Positions 38,858-49,300 of a DNA stretch of 64,000 bases are shown in pieces. Within the stretch, counting starts at the first letter, position 1. Every line of letters begins with the position of its first letter. Both the position numbers and the translations under genes were made by a program. Below the pieces are notes generated by a model. It was not told the origin of the DNA, did not search any database, and saw only the letters and a program-made list of their open reading frames with translations. The stretch comes from Ramlibacter tataouinensis (lineage in GTDB: Bacteria; Pseudomonadota; Gammaproteobacteria; Burkholderiales; Burkholderiaceae_C): NCBI RefSeq assembly GCF_027941915.1, contig NZ_CP116009.1, positions 2,418,001 to 2,482,000 of the forward strand, in the 5' to 3' direction.

Positions 38858-39181
38858 GTCGATCACCACGCCGAGCGCCGAGTAGATCAGCGAGCCGACC
38901 AGCGCCGCCACGAAGCCCGGCACCCGGAAGCCGTCCAGCACCGAGCCGGCGGCCCAGAACATCAGGGCGTTGATGACGAACAGGAACAGTCCCAGCGTCA
39001 CCAGCGTCACCGGCAGGGTCAGCACCACCAGGATCGGTCGCACCACCAGGTTGAGCAGGCCGATGACGAAGGCCGCGATCAGCGCCGCGGTGAAGTCGCG
39101 CACCTCGACGCCCGGATAGACGTAGGCCACGAACAGCAGCGCGGTGGCGCTGAGCAGCCACTTGGCGATCAGCTTCAGCAT
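38825..39181 (-). CDS. Small membrane protein of the phage-holin-4-2 / YvlD family
   Basis: 118 residues with four hydrophobic helices: MLKLIAKWLLSATALLFVAYV, ALIAAFVIGLLNLVVRPILV, LTLPVTLVTLGLFLFVINAL and VAALVGSLIYSALGVVI. The LNLVVRPIL segment and the mid-protein LPVTLVTLGLF are characteristic of PF04020. Despite the family name there is no phage context; function in most bacteria is unknown. The ATG at 39179-39181 is the natural membrane-protein start. Confidence 0.85.
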   Translation of the reverse strand: MLKLIAKWLLSATALLFVAYVYPGVEVRDFTAALIAAFVIGLLNLVVRPILVVLTLPVTLVTLGLFLFVINALMFWAAGSVLDGFRVPGFVAALVGSLIYSALGVVIDSALERLFPKQ

Positions 39182-39254
39182 GGCGCGGGAGGATAGCACC
39201 CGTCCTGGCGGCGGGTCCTTTGCCGCAGGGCTATCATGCCGGCCCGATCGCGAC

Positions 39255-39692
39255 ATGGCTGCCATCCACATCACCGACATCGAGGCCGCCATCAATTTCT
39301 GGCGCGCCCGCAAGCCCTCGCCCGACGGCGTTACGCTGGCGCCCGAGTTGCGCGCGCTGGCCGAGGTGTACGCGCTGATGGTCTATTACCGCGAGGACGA
39401 GGCCGACGAGCGCGGCTTTCCGGCCCGCGCCTATGCGGCCTGGAGCGCCTGGTACGACAGCACGCCCGACACGCCCTGCATCGCGATCTGCTCCACCAGC
39501 CAGGGCGACGAGGTCTGCAAGGGCTGCGGGCGCAGCTTCGAGGAGGTGCAGCTCTGGCCGGAGATGAGCCCGGCGGCCAAGCGCCACACCTGGCGGCGCA
39601 TCACGCTGGAGGGCGACGCCTGGCGCTTCAACCGCTACGCCGAGCGCGCGGCCGAAGGGCCGCCGCCGTCCGCGGCGCCGGCGGCCTCCTGA
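39255..39692 (+). CDS. DUF3717-DUF1289 fusion protein
   Basis: 145 residues. N-terminal DUF3717 (IHITDIEAAINFWRARKPSP, LRALAEVYALMVYYR) and a C-terminal DUF1289 zinc-binding module with PCIAICSTSQGDEVCKGCGR and WPEMSPAAKRHTWRRI. The four Cys likely bind a metal. Functions are unknown. The ATG at 39255 gives MAAIHITD. The stop overlaps the next gene's ATG by one base (TGATG), so the two are translationally coupled. Confidence 0.85.
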   Translation: MAAIHITDIEAAINFWRARKPSPDGVTLAPELRALAEVYALMVYYREDEADERGFPARAYAAWSAWYDSTPDTPCIAICSTSQGDEVCKGCGRSFEEVQLWPEMSPAAKRHTWRRITLEGDAWRFNRYAERAAEGPPPSAAPAAS

Positions 39693-40000
39693 TGCGACGG
39701 CTGGCGCGCGCTCCCAACATCGCCATCGCGGCGCTGTGGGTCGACGCGCTGCGCCATGCCGGCTTCGACGCCTCGATGCAGCGCTACTTTTTGGGTGCCG
39801 CGGCCGGCGAGCTGCCGCCCGACCAGTGTCTGCCGGAAGTCTGGATCGCCGACGATGCGCAGGAAACGGCCGCGCTCGAGCTGCTGGAGGCGCTGCAATC
39901 GACGCCGCAGCGGCGCTGGTTCTGTACCTGCGGCGAGCTGGTGGAAGGCGGCTTCGAGAGCTGCTGGAACTGCGGGCGGGCGATGCCGCAGCCGGGCTGA
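39692..40000 (+). CDS. DUF2007-type small protein with C-terminal zinc ribbon
   Basis: 102 residues. The N-terminal half (MRRLARAPNIAIAALWVDAL, FLGAAAGELPPDQCLPEVWI) resembles DUF2007, a putative signal-transducing fold. The C-terminus has a four-cysteine ribbon, WFCTCGELVEGGFESCWNCG. The ATG overlaps the previous stop (TGATG). No biochemical role is established. It is convergent with yaeQ, only 10 bases apart. Confidence 0.8.
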   Translation: MRRLARAPNIAIAALWVDALRHAGFDASMQRYFLGAAAGELPPDQCLPEVWIADDAQETAALELLEALQSTPQRRWFCTCGELVEGGFESCWNCGRAMPQPG

Positions 40001-40010
40001 GGCCGGCGGC

Positions 40011-40570
40011 TCAGCGCCAGCGCACCGGCTCCACGTCCACGCTGCCGCGCGCCGACGACAGCATCAGCACGCCTTCCTGGACGGTCGCCTGCAGTTGCAT
40101 GCTGCGCTCGGCCAGTGCCGCCAGCGCCTGCGAGGCGGCGGTGGGGATGCGCCAGACCTGCACCTTGTCCAGCCGCGCCAGCTTGCCTTCGATCCCGCGC
40201 CACCAGACCTCGGCGGCGTGGTGGAAGGCGTACACCTGCACCTGGTCGGCCCGGGAGCTGGCCCGCGCCAGCGGCTTGTCCTCGGGCTGGCCGACCTCGA
40301 TCCAGCGGCGGATGCGGCCGGTGAAGTCGCGCAGCAGCACGTCGGGATCGTCCGGGTCGGACAGCCCGGCGCCGAAGCCCAGCGTGCCGTCACCGCCGCA
40401 ATCGGCCTGCAGCGCATGGGCGTTCAGCGCCAGCGCCACCAGCCGCACCATCATCCGTTCGTCGGTCTCGCTCGGGTGGCGCGCCAGCGTCAGCGCATGG
40501 TCGGCGTAGTAGCCGTGGTCGATGTCGGCGACCGCCAGTTGCGCCCGGAAAACCGTGGACTTGAGCGCCA

Positions 40571-40571
<1 letters not shown>
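40011..40571 (-). CDS. yaeQ: YaeQ family protein
   Basis: 186 residues. Family features: MALKSTVFRAQLAVADIDHG, YYADHALTLARHPSETDERM, FTGRIRRWIEVGQPEDKPL and VWWRGIEGKLARLDKVQVW. YaeQ has a PD-(D/E)xK-like fold; E. coli YaeQ was linked to RfaH suppression, but its activity is not established. The ATG overlaps the purB stop by one base (TGATG), so translation is probably coupled. Confidence 0.92.
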
Positions 40572-42037
<1,466 letters not shown>

Positions 42038-42038
42038 C

Positions 42039-42044
42039 TAGAAT
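42039..42044 (+). promoter_or_regulatory. Candidate -10 element for the glutathione transferase gene
   Basis: TAGAAT, 30 bases before the ATG at 42075, in DNA otherwise free of A/T runs. No matching -35 is recognised. Confidence 0.4.
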
Positions 42045-42074
42045 CCCCGCGTGTCCCCCACCAGCAAGAGTCCC

Positions 42075-42689
42075 ATGAAACTGATCGGCGCCGTGACCAG
42101 CCCCTACGTGCGCAAGGTGCGCGTCGTCATGGCCGAGAAGAAGCTGGACTACCAGTTCGTGCAGGAGGACGTGTGGGCGGCCGAGACCACCATCTCGGAA
42201 TCCAACCCGCTGGGCAAGGTGCCCTGCCTGGTGATGGAAGGCGGCGAGGCGCTGTTCGACTCGCGCGTGATCGTGGAATACCTGGACACGCTGTCGCCGG
42301 TGGGCAAGCTGATCCCGCCGGTCGGGCGCGAGCGCGCCGAGGTCAAGACCTGGGAGGCGCTGGCCGACGGCGTGCTCGATGCGTCCATCCTGGCCCGGCT
42401 CGAAGCCAACTGGCCCGGGCGCGGCAAGACCCAGCGCAGCCAGGCCTGGATCGACCGCCAGCTGGGCAAGGTGCAGGCCAGCCTGAAGGCGATGTCCCAG
42501 GGATTGGCCGACAAGCCGTTCTGTGCCGGCAACCACTTCAGCCTGGCCGACGTTGCCGTGGGCTGCACGCTGGGCTACCTGGATTTCCGCTTCCCCGACA
42601 TCGACTGGCGCACGCCGCACGCCAACCTGGACAAGCTGTACGCCAAGCTGATGCAGCGCGCCAGCTTCCTGGATTCCCAGCCCGCCTGA
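42075..42689 (+). CDS. Glutathione S-transferase family protein, YibF-like
   Basis: 204 residues. Thioredoxin-like N-terminal domain with MKLIGAVTSPYVRKVRVVM (Ser of the SPYVRK loop as likely thiol-contact residue), VQEDVWAAET, and the cis-Pro and Ser-Arg loops NPLGKVPCLVM and LFDSRVIVEYLD. The helical C-terminal domain has FCAGNHFSLADVAVGCTLGY. The pattern is close to YibF-type transferases; substrate unknown. The ATG at 42075 gives the standard N-terminus; a GTG at 42051 would add eight residues. Confidence 0.88.
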   Translation: MKLIGAVTSPYVRKVRVVMAEKKLDYQFVQEDVWAAETTISESNPLGKVPCLVMEGGEALFDSRVIVEYLDTLSPVGKLIPPVGRERAEVKTWEALADGVLDASILARLEANWPGRGKTQRSQAWIDRQLGKVQASLKAMSQGLADKPFCAGNHFSLADVAVGCTLGYLDFRFPDIDWRTPHANLDKLYAKLMQRASFLDSQPA

Positions 42690-42938
42690 GCGGCCCCTGT
42701 CCCGCAGCGCGGGCACCGGCGGCTTGCTGCCGCCCGTCGGCCAAAAGAAAATTGCCGCGAAGCGCCCCGTGACGAAGAGGAGGGAGGGAGGAGGAGAAGA
42801 GCCGTCCCGGGATTGCAGCCGGGTGGAACCCGGAAGGCTTCGCAGCAGCAAACGAATACTTGTGCCTCTAGGACACGCCGCGCCGGCCGGGGTTCCGCGA
42901 CCGGGGCGCCGGTCGGTAAAGGTTTGTAGCCGCGCGGC
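42690..42938. other. Non-coding gap between convergent transferase and peroxidase genes
   Basis: 249 bases with no supported gene. It contains a GGCGGC/GCCGCC hairpin without a T tract (about 42718-42734), a purine-only GAGGAGGGAGGGAGGAGGAG stretch near 42777-42800 and several short CCGGG/CCCGG inverted pairs. It is the least coding-like sequence in the window after the pilin leader. No promoter, RNA gene or repeat family is recognised. Confidence 0.5.
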
Positions 42939-43508
42939 TCAGTGAGCGGCCAGCAGCCGTTCGATCTGAGCCACCAGCGCCTTGTCCTGCGGCGTCGTGC
43001 GGCTGCCGTAATGCGCCACCACCTGGCCGTCGCGGCCCACTAGGTACTTGTGGAAGTTCCACGTCGGTTGCTGGCTGGTCTTCGCGGCCAGCGTCTTGAA
43101 CAGCGGGTTGGCTTCGGCGCCGCGCACGCTGCTCTTGGCGAACATCGGGAATTTCACGCCGTAGGTGTTCTCGCAGAACTCGGCGATGTCGCGATTGCTG
43201 CCGCGCTCCTGGGCGAAGTCGTTGGAGGGAAAGCCCAGCACCACCAGCCCCTGGTCGCGGTAGCGCCCGTACAGGTCCTCCAGCCCCTGGTACTGCGGCG
43301 TGAAGCCGCAGTAGCTGGCCGTATTGACCACCAGCAGCACCTTGCCGGCGTACTGGCACAACGACTGGGGCTTCTCGTCCTGCAAGCGCGGAAACTGTTG
43401 CTGCAGCAGGGCCGGGCAGGCGGCTGCGGCGGTCGCGGGCGACTGGGCGCGGGCTGGGGCCGGCAGCAGGGCGGCGGCTACCAGCAGAGGCGCAAGGAGT
43501 CGAAGCAT
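42939..43508 (-). CDS. Exported glutathione peroxidase family protein
   Basis: 189 residues. A signal peptide (MLRLLAPLLVAAALLPAPARA) directs it to the periplasm, unusual for the mainly cytoplasmic family but common in Burkholderiales. Catalytic Cys (not selenocysteine) in VNTASYCGFTPQYQGLE, Gln/Asn motif LGFPSNDFAQERGSN and Trp-Asn in PTWNFHKYLVGRDGQVV give a thioredoxin-fold peroxidase reducing peroxides, probably with a thiol partner other than glutathione. The ATG at 43506-43508 has GGAGAACACCG upstream; an ATG 18 bases earlier (43526) lacks a ribosome site. Two extra Cys (ACPAL, SLCQYA) precede the active site. Confidence 0.9.
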   Translation of the reverse strand: MLRLLAPLLVAAALLPAPARAQSPATAAAACPALLQQQFPRLQDEKPQSLCQYAGKVLLVVNTASYCGFTPQYQGLEDLYGRYRDQGLVVLGFPSNDFAQERGSNRDIAEFCENTYGVKFPMFAKSSVRGAEANPLFKTLAAKTSQQPTWNFHKYLVGRDGQVVAHYGSRTTPQDKALVAQIERLLAAH

Positions 43509-43574
43509 CGGTGTTCTCCGCGACATCAAACGGCCATTCTGGAGCAAGTGTCGCGCCAGCGTCACAGCGCCGCT

Positions 43575-43580
43575 TAAAAT
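43575..43580 (+). promoter_or_regulatory. Candidate -10 element for the ferritin-like protein gene
   Basis: TAAAAT, 15 bases before the ATG at 43596. No clear -35. Confidence 0.4.
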
Positions 43581-43595
43581 AAAGGCAACTCCACA

Positions 43596-44465
43596 ATGGT
43601 CGCCATGCTCTACCCTGAACTGTTCAAGCAACTCGAGTCCGTCCGCTGGGACATGGACAAGGACATCCCCTGGGACCGCTTCGATGCCGGCCAGTTGTCC
43701 GACGAGCAGGCGCAGACGATCAAGATGAACGCCATCACCGAGTGGGCGGCGCTGCCGGCCACCGAGATGTTCCTGCGCGACAACCGCGACGACAGCGACT
43801 TCTCGGCGTTCATGTCGATCTGGTTCTTCGAGGAGCAGAAGCACTCGCTGGTGCTGATGGAATACCTGCGCCGCTTCCGCCCCGAGCTGGTGCCCACCGA
43901 GCAGGAGCTGCACGAGGTGCGCTTCGAGTTCGAGCCGGCGCCGGCCCTGGAGACGCTGATGCTGCACTTCTGCGGCGAGATCCGCCTGAACCACTGGTAC
44001 CGGCGGGCCGCCGAGTGGCACACCGAGCCGGTCATCAAGCACATCTACCAGACCCTCAGCCAGGACGAGGCCCGCCATGGCGGCGCCTACCTGCGCTACA
44101 TGAAGCGCGCCATCAACAAGTTCGGCGGCGAGGCCAGGGCCGCGTTCGCCAAGATCGGCGTGCTGATGGCCAGCGCGCGCCGCACCGCGCAGGCGCTGCA
44201 CCCGACCAACCTGCACGTCAACAAGGCCCTGTTCCCGCGCGACACGGTGCAAAGCCGGCTGCCCAACCCGGAGTGGCTGGAGCACTGGCTGGACAAGCAG
44301 ATCGCCTTCGATGCCGCCTGGGAAGGCAAGGTGGTCGAGCGCATCCTCCACAACCTGAGCCTGCTGATGGACCGCAGTTTCAAGAGCGTGCAGGAACTCA
44401 ATCGCTATCGCAAGGAGATGGCGGCCACGCTGGTGCCCGCCACGACGGCGCCGCGCGTCGCCTGA
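43596..44465 (+). CDS. Ferritin-like diiron protein of the acyl-ACP desaturase superfamily
   Basis: 289 residues, all-helical. Diiron ligands are visible in FMSIWFFEEQKHSLVLMEYL (E-x-x-H) and TLSQDEARHGGAYLRYM (second E-x-x-H), with further Glu in NAITEWAALPATEMFL and LHFCGEIRLNHWY. This pattern is that of ferritin-like proteins near the stearoyl-ACP desaturase/ribonucleotide-reductase-like group. Substrate is not known; a lipid or other oxidation is possible. The stop overlaps the rfaE2 start by one base (TGATG), a strong coupling. A second in-frame ATG at 43605 is possible. Confidence 0.8.
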   Translation: MVAMLYPELFKQLESVRWDMDKDIPWDRFDAGQLSDEQAQTIKMNAITEWAALPATEMFLRDNRDDSDFSAFMSIWFFEEQKHSLVLMEYLRRFRPELVPTEQELHEVRFEFEPAPALETLMLHFCGEIRLNHWYRRAAEWHTEPVIKHIYQTLSQDEARHGGAYLRYMKRAINKFGGEARAAFAKIGVLMASARRTAQALHPTNLHVNKALFPRDTVQSRLPNPEWLEHWLDKQIAFDAAWEGKVVERILHNLSLLMDRSFKSVQELNRYRKEMAATLVPATTAPRVA

Positions 44466-44959
44466 TGGCCGCGCCCGCGCCGCCGGACTTCCTGCGCAAG
44501 CTCGTCCCGCGTGCCCGGGCCGCCGCCGCCGTGGCGGCGCTGCCGCAGCCGGTGGTGTTCACCAACGGCGTGTTCGACGTGCTGCACCGCGGCCATGCCA
44601 GCTACCTGGCGCAGGCGCGCGCGCTCGGCGCCAGCCTGGTGGTGGCGGTCAACACCGATGCTTCCGCGCGCCGCCTGGACAAGGGGCCGGAACGCCCGTT
44701 GAACAACGAACAGGACCGGGCCGCCCTGCTGGCCGCGCTCGCATCTGTGGACCTGGTCACCTGGTTCGACGAGGACACCCCGGTGCAACTGCTCGGCGAG
44801 CTGCGCCCGGCCGTCTACGCCAAGGGCGGCGACTACGACATGGCCAGCCTGGCCGAGACCGCGCTGGTGCAAGGCTGGGGCGGCCGGGCGGTGGCCATCC
44901 CCTTCGTCGAGGGCTACTCGACCACCACCCTGGTGCGCAAGATCCGCGCCGGCCGCTGA
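44465..44959 (+). CDS. rfaE2: D-glycero-beta-D-manno-heptose 1-phosphate adenylyltransferase
   Basis: 164 residues, equivalent to the C-terminal nucleotidyltransferase domain of HldE, making ADP-heptose for lipopolysaccharide core. Motifs: VVFTNGVFDVLHRGHASYLA (the H-x-G-H nucleotide site), VAVNTDASARRLDKGPERP, LNNEQDRAALLAAL, YAKGGDYDM and FVEGYSTTTLVRKI. The kinase domain is not fused, as in other betaproteobacteria with split RfaE1/RfaE2. The ATG overlaps the upstream stop (TGATG). Confidence 0.93.
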   Translation: MAAPAPPDFLRKLVPRARAAAAVAALPQPVVFTNGVFDVLHRGHASYLAQARALGASLVVAVNTDASARRLDKGPERPLNNEQDRAALLAALASVDLVTWFDEDTPVQLLGELRPAVYAKGGDYDMASLAETALVQGWGGRAVAIPFVEGYSTTTLVRKIRAGR

Positions 44960-44964
44960 ACGGC

Positions 44965-44991
44965 TGTCACGAACGCCACCGTCCCGCCGTC
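44965..44991 (+). promoter_or_regulatory. ECF41-type promoter of the sigma factor gene (autoregulation)
   Basis: TGTCACG (44965-44971), 16 bases, CGTC (44988-44991). The known ECF41 consensus is TGTCACA at -35 and CGTC at -10. An almost identical copy with the same 16-base spacer lies before the partner gene. The ATG is only 8 bases after CGTC, so the message would be leaderless or nearly so. Confidence 0.75.
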
Positions 44992-44999
44992 TTGCCGGC

Positions 45000-45881
45000 A
45001 TGGACCACCGCACCGAACTCTTCCAGCGCCACCGCCGCCGGCTGCTGGGCGTCGCCTACCGCATGCTGGGCTCGACGTCCGATGCCGAAGACGTGCTGCA
45101 GGATGCCTGGCTGCGCTGGAACGAATCCGACACCGACGGCCTGCGCAGCCCCGAGGCCTGGCTGGTGACCGTCGTCAGCCGGCTGGCGATCGACCGCCTG
45201 CGCGCGCTGCGCGCGGAGCGCGAGCGCTATCCCGGACTCTGGCTGCCCGAGCCGCTGGTGGAGCCGATCGAGGACGACACCCCCCAGTCCCTGCTGGAGC
45301 GCGCCGACGACGTGTCGGTGGCGCTGCTGAAGGTGCTGGAGCAGCTCGGGCCCGAGGAGCGCGCGGCCTTCGTGCTGCGCCAGGTCTTCGACATGGATTA
45401 CGGCGAGCTGGCGCAGGCCCTGGGCAAGAGCGAGGCGGCTGCGCGGCAGCTCGTGCACCGCGCGTCCGAGCGCGTGCGGGCGGGCCGGCCCCGCTTCGCT
45501 GCGGACCCGGAGAACCACCGCCGGCTGGTGGCAGCCTTCGCCGAAGCCGCGGGCTGCGGCGACCTCGCCGGCATGCGCGCGCTGCTCACCGAGCAGGCCG
45601 AGCTGGTCGGCGACGGCGGCGGCAAGGTGCCTTCCTTCGATTTCGTGCTGCAGGGCGCGCGCCGCCTCGCGATGGTGTATTTCGCGGTGCGCCGCCGCTT
45701 CGACGGCCAGGTGGCCTACCGGCTGGTGCGGGTGAACGGCGAGCCCGGGCTCGCGCGCTTAATCGCCGGGACGCTGGAGTCGGTGCACGCGTTCGAGTTC
45801 GCCGGCGAGCGCATCGCGGCGATCCACGTGCAGCGCAACCCCGACAAGCTCGCGCGCGCCGCCGCTGTCACAAGCCGGTGA
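45000..45881 (+). CDS. ECF41-group RNA polymerase sigma factor with SnoaL-like C-terminal domain (SigJ-like)
   Basis: 293 residues. Region 2: LLGVAYRMLGSTSDAEDVLQ, DAWLRWNE, VTVVSRLAIDRLRA. Region 4: LLKVLEQLGPEERAAFVLRQ, FDMDYGELAQALGKSEAAAR. A C-terminal domain of about 110 residues has a SnoaL/NTF2-like fold. The hallmark ECF41 motifs are present: WLPEP in the linker (YPGLWLPEPLVEP), DGGGK (ELVGDGGGKVPSFDF) and NPDKL near the end (VQRNPDKLARA). In this group the extension both inhibits and is needed for activity, replacing an anti-sigma factor. The adjacent carboxymuconolactone-decarboxylase-like gene is the standard ECF41 partner. Confidence 0.9.
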   Translation: MDHRTELFQRHRRRLLGVAYRMLGSTSDAEDVLQDAWLRWNESDTDGLRSPEAWLVTVVSRLAIDRLRALRAERERYPGLWLPEPLVEPIEDDTPQSLLERADDVSVALLKVLEQLGPEERAAFVLRQVFDMDYGELAQALGKSEAAARQLVHRASERVRAGRPRFAADPENHRRLVAAFAEAAGCGDLAGMRALLTEQAELVGDGGGKVPSFDFVLQGARRLAMVYFAVRRRFDGQVAYRLVRVNGEPGLARLIAGTLESVHAFEFAGERIAAIHVQRNPDKLARAAAVTSR

Positions 45882-45892
45882 CCCGGCGCGTC
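45866..45892 (+). promoter_or_regulatory. ECF41-type promoter of the carboxymuconolactone-decarboxylase-like gene
   Basis: TGTCACA (45866-45872), 16 bases, CGTC (45889-45892), a full match to the ECF41 consensus, overlapping the 3' end of the sigma gene. CGTCTTGC follows in both this and the upstream copy. Predicted leader about 27 bases with AGGAG. Confidence 0.8.
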
Positions 45893-45925
45893 TTGCAGAT
45901 GGATCCATCACCCCAGGAGCAAACC

Positions 45926-46384
45926 ATGGACACCGATCGCATCGCCAACTACCCTCGCCTCATCCCCGAACTGTTCCAGGGCCTGCAGGCGCAGAGCCAG
46001 CGCCTGAAGGAGACGACGCTGGGCAAGGCGCTGATCGCGCTGGTGGACCTGCGCGTGTCGCAGATCAACGGCTGCGCCTACTGCGTCGACATGCATGGGC
46101 GCGAATTCCTGGCGGCCGACGGCGACCTGCAGCGCCTCAACAGCGTCGCCACCTGGCGCGAGGTGGCGTTCTACAGCGCGCGCGAACGCGCCGCGCTGCA
46201 GTGGGCCGAGAGCCTCACCCGCATGGGCGAGACGCACGCGCCGCGCGAGGACTTCGACGCCCTGCAGCCGCACTTCAGCGAGCGCGAGATCGCGGAACTG
46301 ACGATGGCGGTCGCCGTGATCAACGCCTGGAACCGGGTCGCGGGCGGCCTGCGCACGGCGGTGGCGCGCAAGCCGCTCGCCTGA
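45926..46384 (+). CDS. Carboxymuconolactone decarboxylase / AhpD-like protein, ECF41 target
   Basis: 152 residues, all-helical AhpD fold. The redox motif NGCAYCVDMHGREF (Cys-x-x-Cys with following His) is intact; other family blocks are LGKALIALVDLRVSQI, REVAFYSARERAALQWAESL and AVAVINAWNRVAGGLR. It probably acts as a thiol-dependent peroxidase or reductase rather than a true decarboxylase. The ATG at 45926 has CCCAGGAGCAAACC upstream. The dedicated ECF41 promoter links it to the upstream sigma factor. Confidence 0.9.
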   Translation: MDTDRIANYPRLIPELFQGLQAQSQRLKETTLGKALIALVDLRVSQINGCAYCVDMHGREFLAADGDLQRLNSVATWREVAFYSARERAALQWAESLTRMGETHAPREDFDALQPHFSEREIAELTMAVAVINAWNRVAGGLRTAVARKPLA

Positions 46385-46397
46385 TCCGGCTCAGGGC

Positions 46398-49300
46398 TCA
46401 GGGTTCCGGGCGCGGCTGCGCGGTCGTGGTCACTGCGTGCGGCTCCTTGTGCCGCAGCCGGCGGAGCTGCCGCCGGAAGAACTGCTCGATGTCGTCCACG
46501 TAGGTGTAGACCACCGGGATCACCACCAGGCTCAGCACGGTGGAGGTGATCAGCCCGCCGATCACCGCGATCGCCATCGGCGAGCGGAAGCTCTGGTCGG
46601 CGCTGCCCAGGCCGAGCGCGATCGGCAGCATGCCGGCGCCCATCGCCAGCGTGGTCATCACGATCGGCCGGGCCCGCTTGTGGCAGGCGTCCAGCAGCGC
46701 GTCCCAGCGGCTCATGCCGCGCTCGGTGCGCGCCATGATGGCGTACTCCACCAGCAGGATCGAGTTCTTGGTCGCGATCCCCATCAGCATGATCAGCCCG
46801 ATCAGCGACGGCATGGACAGCGTGGCGTTGGCCAGCAGCAGCCCGACGAAGGCGCCGCCGATCGACAGCGGCAGCGCCGCCAGGATGGTGAAGGGGTGCA
46901 GGAAGTCCTTGAACAGCAGCACCAGCACCACGTAGATGCACAGCACGCCGGTCAGCATGGCCAGCCCGAAGCTGGCGAACAGCTCGCCCATCACTTCGGC
47001 GTCGCCGACCTCGCGCACGAACACGCCCGGTGGCAGGTTCTTCACCGCCGGCAGCTCCTGCACCTTGGCGGCCACCTCGCCCAGCGGCTGGCCCGACAGC
47101 TCGATCTCGAAGTTGATGTTGCGCGAGCGGTCGTAGCGGTCGATCACCGCCGGCCCGCCGGTCAGCTCCAGCGTCGCCACCTGCCCCAGCATCACCGGCC
47201 CGCGCGCGCCCGGCACCGCCAGCCGCTCCAGCAGTGACAGGTCGCGCCGGGCGTCGTCCTGCAGCTTCACCACGATCGGCACCTGCCGCTGCGACAGGTT
47301 CAGCTTGGGCAGGGCCACGTCGTAGTCGCCGGTGGTGGCGATGCGCAGGGTCTCGGCGATCGCGCTGCTGGTCACGCCCAGGTCGGCGGCGCGGGCGAAG
47401 TCGGGCCGCACGGCGATCTCGGGCCGGATCAGGCTGGCGGTCGAGGCGATCTGGCCCAGGCCGGGAATGGTGCGCAGGTCCCGTTCCACCGCCATCGCGG
47501 CCGCCTGCAGCGCCTGCGGGTCCTCGCCGCTGAGCACCAGGATGTATTTCTCGCCCGAGCCGCCCAGGCCGACCTTGCTGCGCACGCCGGGCAGCGGCTC
47601 CAGCGCGTGCCGGATCTGGTTCTCGATCGGCTGCTTGCGCGGGCGCTCGCCGCGCGGATCGAGCAGGATGGTCAGCGTGGCCTTGCGCGGCTCGGCCGCG
47701 CCGACGTTGGCAAACGGGTCGGTGCCGGCGCTGCCGCCGCCGATGGTGGTGTAGACGCTGCGCACGTGCGGCACCTGCGCGATCGCCTGGCGCGCCTGCT
47801 CGGCGACGCGCACGGTCTGCTCCAGCGTGGAGCCGGGCGGCAGCTCCAGGTAGACCTGGGTCTGCGAGTTGTCGTCCGGCGGGATGAAGGCCGCCGGCAG
47901 CAGCATCGTGAGCGCCAGCGAGCCGATGAAGAACAGCCCGGCGGCGATCGACGTCGCCAGCCGGTGGCGCAGCGCCCACTGCACCGCGCGGATGTAGGGC
48001 GCCATCCAGCCCGGCTCGCGGTGGCCGCCCACCACCGGCTTGAGCAGGTAGGCCGCCATCATCGGCGTCAGCACGCGCGCCACCACCAGCGAGGCGAACA
48101 CCGCCAGCGCCGCGGTCCAGCCGAACTGCTTGAAGAACTTGCCGGCGATGCCGCTCATGAAGGCGGTGGGCAGGAACACCGCGATCAGGGTGAAGGTGGT
48201 GGCGATCACCGCCAGCCCGATCTCGTCGGCCGCCTCCATCGCCGCCTGGTAGGGCGTCTTGCCCATGCGCAGGTGGCGCACGATGTTCTCCACCTCGACG
48301 ATCGCGTCGTCCACCAGGATGCCGACCACCAGCGACAGCGCCAGCAGGGTGACGATGTTGATCGAGAAGCCCAGCAGGTACATGCCCAGGAAGGCGGGAA
48401 TCGCCGACATCGGCAGCGCCACCGCCGAGACGAAGGTGGCGCGGAAGTCGCGCAGGAACAGCCACACCACCAGCACCGCCAGCAGCGCGCCTTCGTACAG
48501 CAGGTGCAGCGAGCCCTCGTACTCCTCCTGCACCGGCGTGACGAAGTCGAAGGCCTGGGTCAGCCGGATGTGCGGGTGCCGCGCCTTCAGCTCGTCCAGC
48601 GCCCGGTGCACCGCGGCGCCGACCGCAATCTCGCTTTCGCCGCGGCTGCGCGAGACCTCGAAGCCGACCACCGGCCGGCCGTCGAGCAGGGCGGCGGCGC
48701 GCGGCTCGGCGATGGTGTCGCTGACGGTGGCGATGTCCGACAGCCGGATGCTGCGCCCGGGCGCGCCGGCCGCACCCGCCAGCGCGATCTCGAGGCGGCC
48801 GATCTCGCCGGCGGTGCGCACCGTGGCCAGCGTGCGCACCGGCTGCTCGCCGCCGCCCAGGTCGGTGCGCCCGCCGGCGCTTTCGGTCTGCACCTGGCGC
48901 AACTGGCGCGACACCTCGGCGGCGGTGATCCCCAGCGCCTGCATGCGCAGCGGGTCGAGCGCGACCCGGACCTCGCGGCTGACGCCGCCCACCCGCGCGA
49001 CCGCCCCGACGCCGGGCACTGCCAGCAGCCGGCGCGTGACGTCGTTGTCGACGAACCAGGACAGCGCTTCGTCGTCCAGTTGCGAGGAGGCGATGGTGAA
49101 CGCCAGCATCGGCTGGGTCGCCAGGTCCAGCTTGTTGACCACCGGGTCGCGCAGGTCGGCCGGCAGGTCGCTGCGCACCCGCGAGACTGCCGAGCGCACG
49201 TCGTCCACCGCTTCCTGCACCGGCTTTTCCAGCCGGAACTCCGCGGTGATGGTGACCACCCCGTCCTGCACCTTGGTGTACAGGTGCTTGAGGCCCTGCA

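Noticed and set aside
38825-39181. Phage holin on the basis of the family name
   Set aside because: PF04020 members are widespread in non-phage contexts and no phage genes are nearby.
42777-42800. Purine-only GGAGGAG-type tract as a regulatory or triplex element
   Set aside because: Short, in a non-coding gap with no nearby start in the right place; no support beyond composition.
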